Shown here: positions 59,423 through 64,000 of the stretch, piece after piece | Position numbering within the stretch: the first letter of the stretch is position 1 | How the letters are laid out: every line of letters begins with the position of its first letter | NCBI RefSeq assembly: GCF_002699205.1 | Contig: NZ_PABT01000032.1 | Coordinates: forward strand, 85,970-149,969 | From: Allomuricauda sp. | Lineage (GTDB): Bacteria; Bacteroidota; Bacteroidia; Flavobacteriales; Flavobacteriaceae | DNA: 64,000 nucleotides | Direction of reading: 5' to 3' | Made by a program: the position numbers and the translations under genes | The notes under the pieces: generated by a model | Database searches by the model: none | What the model was told of the DNA's origin: nothing | The model's input: only the letters and a program-made list of their open reading frames with translations

Positions 59423-61033
59423 ATGGGCAGGTCACTGTTATTCAGTTTATTATCGCTTTCAAGTACCCCAATATTTGCTACATCTTCCACAAAAGGATTG
59501 GATGAAAAAATCAATAATGGTTTTATGCCATTTGCTGAATGGTGGGAAAATCTTATTCTGGCTGAAATTCCCATTTTTGGCCAAAACATCCCTTTGGTCT
59601 TGATTGTTTTGATCTTGGGAGCACTTTTTTTCACCCTCTACTTTGGCTTTGTCAATATTCGCCATTTTCCTACCGCCATACAGGTGGTACGTGGCAAGTA
59701 TGACGATTTTGAAAAAGTACAGCCCCAATTGAAACCACAGGTTTTTGAAGTGGACGGTGACTTGGTGGATACCATCAAAGATGAAGGCCACTTGGGCGAA
59801 GTAAACCACTTTCAAGCTCTTGCCACAGCAGTATCGGGAACGGTAGGTCTTGGCAATATTGCCATGGTGGCCGTTGCCATCTCCATAGGTGGACCAGGGG
59901 CGACTTTTTGGATGGTCTTGGCTGGACTTCTCGGGATGTCCTCAAAATTTGTGGAATGCACCCTAGGGGTTAAATATCGTGATATTGATAAGGATGGAAA
60001 TGTTTTTGGAGGTCCCATGTACTATTTATCCAGAGGGCTGAAAGAAATGGGGCTGTCCCATCTCGGTAAGTTATTATCCGTAGTTTTTGCCATTCTTTGT
60101 GTTGGTGCATCCTTTGGTGGCGGTAATGCCTTTCAAAGCAATCAGGCTGCGGCACAGATCATTGAGCGCTTTGGACTTTCAGGGGAATCCTCCGGTAGCA
60201 TTATTGGGGTGATTTTTGCCCTGTTGGCGGGCATTGTCATAATTGGAGGGATCAAACGGATTGCAAAAGTCACGGAAAAAGTGGTACCGTTCATGGCCAT
60301 TTTGTATGTGGGTGCATCCCTGTTCATTATTTTTTCCCATATAGAATGGGTCGATGATGCTTTTGGTCTCATTCTTACTGAAGCCTTTACACCCAAGGCC
60401 ACCATTACGGGGGGATTCATCGGGGTGCTTATCCAAGGGTTTCGAAGGGCCGCTTTTTCCAATGAAGCTGGTGCCGGCTCCGCCGCAATTGCCCATTCCG
60501 CTGTAAATACCGCCCATCCAGCATCAGAAGGTTTGGTAGGTTTGTTGGAACCTTTTATCGATACGGTACTTATCTGTACCATGACGGCCATTGTCATCAT
60601 CCTTTTTAATATGGATGGAATGTTCGTTTATGGCAACGTCGTGGATGGTCAGGCATTGATGCACGATGGTAGCCGTTTGGGCGGGGTAAATATTACCTCC
60701 ATGGCTTTTGAAAACTCCATCAGTGGCTCTTCCTATGTGCTGATGGTCGCCGTTTGTCTTTTCGCGTTTTCCACAATCCTATCATGGTCTTATTATGGTT
60801 TGCAGGCATGGAAATACCTTTTTGGGCGTGGAAAGTTTGTTGATTTGACCTATAAGGTCATATTCCTGTTGTTTACCGTATTGGGCGCAGCCATTACTTT
60901 GGATGCCGTGATAAAATTCTCCGATGCCATGATCTTGGCCATGGTATTCCCCAATATGATCGGGTTATTGATTTTGTTCCCCAAGGTAAAAAAAGAGCTT
61001 GCCAAATATATATCGATCATTTCCAAAGGTTGA
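59423..61033 (+). CDS. Alanine/glycine:cation symporter (AGCS)
   Basis: A 536-residue sodium- or proton-coupled amino acid transporter with about 11 helices. LATAVSGTVGLGNIAMVAVA near residue 132, GGPGATFWMVLAGLLGMSSK, and AAFSNEAGAGSAAIAHSAVN near 346 are family signatures for the substrate path. The N-terminal segment with a hydrophobic start (LLFSLLSLSSTPIFA) resembles a signal or extra helix often seen in Bacteroidetes members. It imports alanine or glycine across the inner membrane. It overlaps nothing and is 24 bases from the convergent gene end. Confidence 0.93.
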   Translation: MGRSLLFSLLSLSSTPIFATSSTKGLDEKINNGFMPFAEWWENLILAEIPIFGQNIPLVLIVLILGALFFTLYFGFVNIRHFPTAIQVVRGKYDDFEKVQPQLKPQVFEVDGDLVDTIKDEGHLGEVNHFQALATAVSGTVGLGNIAMVAVAISIGGPGATFWMVLAGLLGMSSKFVECTLGVKYRDIDKDGNVFGGPMYYLSRGLKEMGLSHLGKLLSVVFAILCVGASFGGGNAFQSNQAAAQIIERFGLSGESSGSIIGVIFALLAGIVIIGGIKRIAKVTEKVVPFMAILYVGASLFIIFSHIEWVDDAFGLILTEAFTPKATITGGFIGVLIQGFRRAAFSNEAGAGSAAIAHSAVNTAHPASEGLVGLLEPFIDTVLICTMTAIVIILFNMDGMFVYGNVVDGQALMHDGSRLGGVNITSMAFENSISGSSYVLMVAVCLFAFSTILSWSYYGLQAWKYLFGRGKFVDLTYKVIFLLFTVLGAAITLDAVIKFSDAMILAMVFPNMIGLLILFPKVKKELAKYISIISKG

Positions 61034-61057
61034 CCATATTGAAAAGCTTTGGAAAAC

Positions 61058-62335
61058 CTATCCCAAACCTTCAATCAATCGTAAAGCTGTGTCAATTTCT
61101 TCTTTCGAATTATATATATGTACAGAATGGCGGAGCATTTCACTTCCTACGGAACGGGGCTGCAACCGTTCTTTTTCCCACATGTATTTTTGGAGCTCAG
61201 GGCCGCTCATCCCGGCTACGCCATAGGTAGTGATTCCCGCTGCCATAGCTTCATTGGTGGACGAATAAAAGGTAACGTGCTTCATCTCCTTCAGGCCATC
61301 ACGCAAATAGCTGCCCAACTCTTTCACACGGTTCAGCCAGACATCATGACCGATCGTATTGAAAAAATCCACCGCTGCATCATAACCTGCCATTAAACCA
61401 GCGTTGCCGGTGCCGTTTTGCATTATCCGGAAACCGTGGTCATCTTGATTGTCCCAATTGTAACTGGCGATCGTGGTCCAAATATCGCCCACCACATCTT
61501 TGTTGATGTACAGCAATCCACTCCCCGCAGGGGCCAGCAGCCACTTGTGCAAGCTGGAATAATAGGCATCACAACCAATATCTTTCACATCTACCGGAAT
61601 CTGCCCTACGCATTGTGCACCGTCCAAAATGGTGAAAATACCCCTCTTTTGGGCTTCAGTACAAATTTCCTTTACCGGCATTACCGTTCCAAAACCCGAA
61701 ACAATATGGGGAACGGCAATCACTTTGGTCTTTGGGGTGACTTCCTTAAAAATGGCATCCACAATTTCTTGAGGGTCGTTCGCCGGTTCTGGCATAGTGG
61801 CCTGTTTGTACACACAACCTTTTCGTTTGGCCAATAGCTGCCATGCCCCAAAACCTCCACCGTGTTCCTGATTGGTATTGAGCAATTCATCCCCTTCTTT
61901 TAGGTTGAGCCCCATCCCCACATAGTTCATCCCGAACGTAGCGTTTTGCGTCAAGGAGATTTCCTTAAAATCACAGTTGATGATCTTACCCAGTTTGGTA
62001 CGCAGTTCCTCATACGGGAAATAACCCGTCAGCAATTCGGGGCCAGAACCATTTTTATAATCCACCGTAGCGGCCTCCACATTCCAGTGCATCATGTGGT
62101 CGAACATTTTGTCCAGCACATAACCCGGCGTAGGTCCCATGGTACCATTGTTAAAATAGGTCTGTCCCTCTTTTAAGGGAAACTGTTTCCGCACCATCTT
62201 CCAATAGTCCTCATCTTTGGGGAAATTGGTTTTTAAGCTTTCAATGGACCAATCTTTTTTAGGATCAAAAGAAATAAACGGCAAAGTCATCATGGCTGCC
62301 GCTCCTTGTTTCAGGAATTTTCTACGTTGGGTCAT
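61058..62335 (-). CDS. Tat-exported PLP-dependent aminotransferase class V-like
   Basis: A 425-residue fold-type I PLP enzyme. It begins MTQRRKFLKQGAAAMMTLPF, a twin-arginine (RRKFLK) signal, so a PLP enzyme would be exported folded. Core motifs: TQNATFGMNYVG near 132, the Asp-binding segment ILDGAQCVGQIPVDV near 238, and the PLP lysine in SSLHKWLLAPAGSG near 262. The group includes isopenicillin-N-epimerase-like and cysteine desulfurase-like enzymes. The reaction cannot be fixed, but periplasmic location argues for cell-wall or secondary-metabolite chemistry. Confidence 0.9.
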   Translation of the reverse strand: MTQRRKFLKQGAAAMMTLPFISFDPKKDWSIESLKTNFPKDEDYWKMVRKQFPLKEGQTYFNNGTMGPTPGYVLDKMFDHMMHWNVEAATVDYKNGSGPELLTGYFPYEELRTKLGKIINCDFKEISLTQNATFGMNYVGMGLNLKEGDELLNTNQEHGGGFGAWQLLAKRKGCVYKQATMPEPANDPQEIVDAIFKEVTPKTKVIAVPHIVSGFGTVMPVKEICTEAQKRGIFTILDGAQCVGQIPVDVKDIGCDAYYSSLHKWLLAPAGSGLLYINKDVVGDIWTTIASYNWDNQDDHGFRIMQNGTGNAGLMAGYDAAVDFFNTIGHDVWLNRVKELGSYLRDGLKEMKHVTFYSSTNEAMAAGITTYGVAGMSGPELQKYMWEKERLQPRSVGSEMLRHSVHIYNSKEEIDTALRLIEGLG

Positions 62336-62390
62336 AGTTGGGTTGGTTTTAAGGTTATTGGTTTATTGTACAAGGGCAATCGCCGATCAT

Positions 62391-62972
62391 CTACCTTTCG
62401 TTATATCCTTTTCCTTGTAAAATCTTAGGGACACATTTCTCGATGCGGTTTTCGCGGGTTTTGGATTGTTTGGCTTCAGAAATGTACAGCATGTACCCAC
62501 GCTGCCGTCCCGGGGTCAATGCTTCAAAAGCAGTTTTAAAATCTTTATCCATTTCCAGTTTATGTCCAAGCTCTTCGGGCATATCAAACTCGGAAGTCTT
62601 CTTCATTTTTACTTGTAGACCTGCCCTTTCCACCTCAACAGCTTCGTATATGTAGGTCTTTATCACCTTTTCTTGTTCCCTAACCTCATCTACATTGGTA
62701 AAGCGCAGCTGCCGAGCGGATTGTACATTCTTTGTTTGCTGAAACAAAATACCTTTGGTATCCTTTAGCAATGCTCCTTTGTGGAACAACAAGGCACAGT
62801 ACTCTTTAAATCCATGTATTAAAAATATATTGCCGCCATTATAGGTGTAGCAGGGCTTGCCCCATTTAAGCTCTTCGGTCAAACCTGTTTCGAGTGCAAT
62901 TCTTCGTAATTCCCTGAATGCATTTTGCCATTGTGATGGTTTTTCAAAAAAGAAATCGACTTTAGGGTTCAT
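62391..62972 (-). CDS. YdeI/OmpD-associated (DUF1801) family protein
   Basis: A 193-residue cytoplasmic protein. The DUF1801 part is residues ~10-110 (ETGLTEELKWGKPCYTYNGG, CALLFHKGALLKDTKGIL). The OmdA-like C-terminus has MPEELGHKLEMDKDFKTAFE and LTPGRQRGYMLYISEAKQSK followed by TRENRIEKCVPKILQGKG. In Bacillus YdeI-type proteins are linked to resistance to cationic compounds, but no biochemical function is firm. It stands 56 bases upstream of the PLP enzyme on the same strand. Confidence 0.88.
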   Translation of the reverse strand: MNPKVDFFFEKPSQWQNAFRELRRIALETGLTEELKWGKPCYTYNGGNIFLIHGFKEYCALLFHKGALLKDTKGILFQQTKNVQSARQLRFTNVDEVREQEKVIKTYIYEAVEVERAGLQVKMKKTSEFDMPEELGHKLEMDKDFKTAFEALTPGRQRGYMLYISEAKQSKTRENRIEKCVPKILQGKGYNER

Positions 62973-63227
62973 AACTTTTAGTTTGAGGAGGGTCTGCTCC
63001 GAAAAAATACAAATTCCTTGAGGATTTATTACTCCTTCCCCAATTTTAGTTTTTGTAAGCTGAAAAATGGTCCATTAAATTTAAGAGGTAATCCTCAGCT
63101 ATAAAAAATAAATTCCCCGCCCTTGCGAACATAGTTTGGAGTGGTTTTTTTATGCCCCGACCGATTTTTGCTTTTCTCAAAAGCATGGATTACCTTTCCC
63201 AAACCCAAAAATTACAAGACACCTACC

Positions 63228-63848
63228 ATGAACGTACGGCTTACCAAAGAACAAAAGATAAAAGTGCTCAACTCCGAGGACATATATGCGATTATGCAAC
63301 AGGTTTTGCTGCGCGAGAACAAGATACGCCGCAACCAAGAGCATTTTTGGGTGGTGGGCCTGAACCACAATAACAAGATCTTGTTTGTGGAGCTCATTGG
63401 TCTGGGTGCCAGCAACCGCGTAAATGCCGACCCGCCCGATGTGTTCCGCATGGCGATCTACAAACTGGCCAATAAGCTGATCTTGGTGCACAACCACCCC
63501 AGTGGCACGCACGAGGTGACCGATGCCGATATTACCTTTACCGACCACATGCTAAAAGTGGGAAAACTCATAAAAGTGGAAGTACTCGACCATTTGGTGA
63601 TCACCGAGACCCACTACACCAGTTTTGCTGACCAAGGCGTAATGGACGAACTCCAAAAAAACGGCCTATTTGAAATTATGGGCCCCGAAAGACAAGAACT
63701 GGAACAATTTAAATTGGAAACCGAGAAAAAGCGGGCACGGAAAGAGGAGCTACTAAAAGTAGCTAAAAGGATGAAAGGTGAAGGGTTGACGGACGATGTG
63801 ATTAAAAAAGTAACTGGGTTGGGATTGAAGGAGATTGGGGGGATTTAA
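63228..63848 (+). CDS. RadC-like JAB-domain protein
   Basis: A 206-residue protein. Residues ~25-130 form the RadC/DUF2466 JAMM-like domain with zinc motif HNHPSGTHEVTDAD near residue 88 and the downstream VEVLDHLVITETHYTSF. The usual helix-hairpin-helix N-terminus of RadC is missing. A charged C-terminal coil (ERQELEQFKLETEKKRARKE) ends in MKGEGLTDDVIKKVTGLGLK, like the tail of Rpn-type recombination-promoting nucleases. Truncated RadC proteins are often found in mobile elements, in keeping with the transposon end to the right. The ATG at 63228 is used; an upstream GTG extension is less likely. Confidence 0.85.
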   Translation: MNVRLTKEQKIKVLNSEDIYAIMQQVLLRENKIRRNQEHFWVVGLNHNNKILFVELIGLGASNRVNADPPDVFRMAIYKLANKLILVHNHPSGTHEVTDADITFTDHMLKVGKLIKVEVLDHLVITETHYTSFADQGVMDELQKNGLFEIMGPERQELEQFKLETEKKRARKEELLKVAKRMKGEGLTDDVIKKVTGLGLKEIGGI

Positions 63849-63889
63849 TATTTATTCAAAGAAATTAATTTAATCCATTATTTGATTGA

Positions 63890-64000
63890 TTTGACCTTCA
63901 AAGACACTATCCCAATAAGTGTGTAAGTTGAAAATAACGGGGGTTTGACTTTACTAGAGCCTTACCCTTTTTTCATAGATCGTAAGGAACTGGTTTAAAA
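63890..64000 (-). mobile_element. End of an IS256-type insertion sequence, cut by the window edge
   Basis: On the minus strand the last bases encode LNQFLTIYEKRVRL and stop at 63954-63956, which looks like the C-terminus of a Mutator/IS256-family transposase. The stretch 63905-63930 (around TAAGTGTGTAAGTTG) has the GTGTAA-type terminal repeat expected at the end of such an element. The rest lies beyond 64000, so the boundary is uncertain. Confidence 0.45.

Noticed and set aside
60142..60600. 152-residue minus-strand ORF inside the symporter gene
   Set aside because: Shadow of the symporter coding frame; low-complexity Met/Pro/Ala composition is typical of antisense frames.
1..64000. tRNA, rRNA, tmRNA or replication origin
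   Set aside because: No cloverleaf-like, rRNA-like or origin-like sequences were recognised when reading the gaps; a covariance scan was not possible.

Overview
The window looks like a chromosomal segment from a marine-type member of the Flavobacteriaceae (Bacteroidetes), possibly near Muricauda/Allomuricauda; the genus is an inference from protein flavour and moderate GC only. The pointers to the phylum are promoters of the TTG-N~20-TAnnTTTG type, the lack of Shine-Dalgarno sequences, DUF6090, DUF6515 and M13 proteins typical of the group, and flavobacterial intergenic repeats. No rRNA or tRNA gene and no CRISPR array was seen.

Layout. (1) 0-8.7 kb: a glycosyltransferase, an AT-rich DUF3800 gene, then a same-strand cold-adaptation set (fatty acid desaturase, DEAD-box RNA helicase, cold shock protein), a methyltransferase, small membrane proteins and a two-domain Lcl/DUF1566 lipoprotein. 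(2) 8.7-18.3 kb: an accessory island punctuated by four direct copies of an intergenic repeat. Single-gene modules (AAA ATPase with DUF4143; an orphan 508-residue protein) sit between copies, followed by gene wrecks, MepB, an alpha/beta hydrolase, a truncated coiled-coil/HTH regulator and two DUF6090 proteins. (3) 18.4-24.4 kb: an electrophile/redox-stress cluster (nitroreductase, DUF4437 cupin, SDR, luciferase-like oxidoreductase, AraC regulator, NmrA-type reductase) facing a divergent HxlR regulator across overlapping promoters and palindromes.

(4) 24.4-27.5 kb: MutS2-type ATPase and uracil-DNA glycosylase. (5) 27.5-31.9 kb: an AT-rich, gene-poor accessory stretch with a decayed gene, a strong promoter driving a ~115-nt structured RNA (6S-like candidate), an XRE regulator under a palindrome, and a translationally coupled pair of a trypsin-like protein and a lipoprotein of unknown role. 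(6) 32-35.4 kb: FAD oxidoreductase, MddA-like methyltransferase and a three-part AraC regulator. (7) 35.6-42.4 kb: a TetR-TolC-HlyD-ABC-ABC-permease-permease efflux operon resembling CecR/YbhGFSR, with a split YbhF. (8) 42.6-64 kb: DsrE-like protein, MacAB-type exporter, FKBP isomerase, S8 peptidase that appears to have captured a duplicated FKBP promoter, a phosphatase, two amidohydrolases, M13 peptidase, DUF6515, an unknown membrane protein, AGCS symporter, a Tat-exported PLP enzyme, YdeI and RadC-like proteins, and at the right edge the tail of an IS256-type transposase.

The strongest leads are the repeat-bounded module array at 8.8-18.2 kb, the promoter-capture event upstream of the S8 peptidase, the 6S-like RNA, the protease-like/lipoprotein pair, and the Ni-binding-like/cyclase-like/AraC fusion. 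No genuinely undescribed system can be proven from sequence reading alone.
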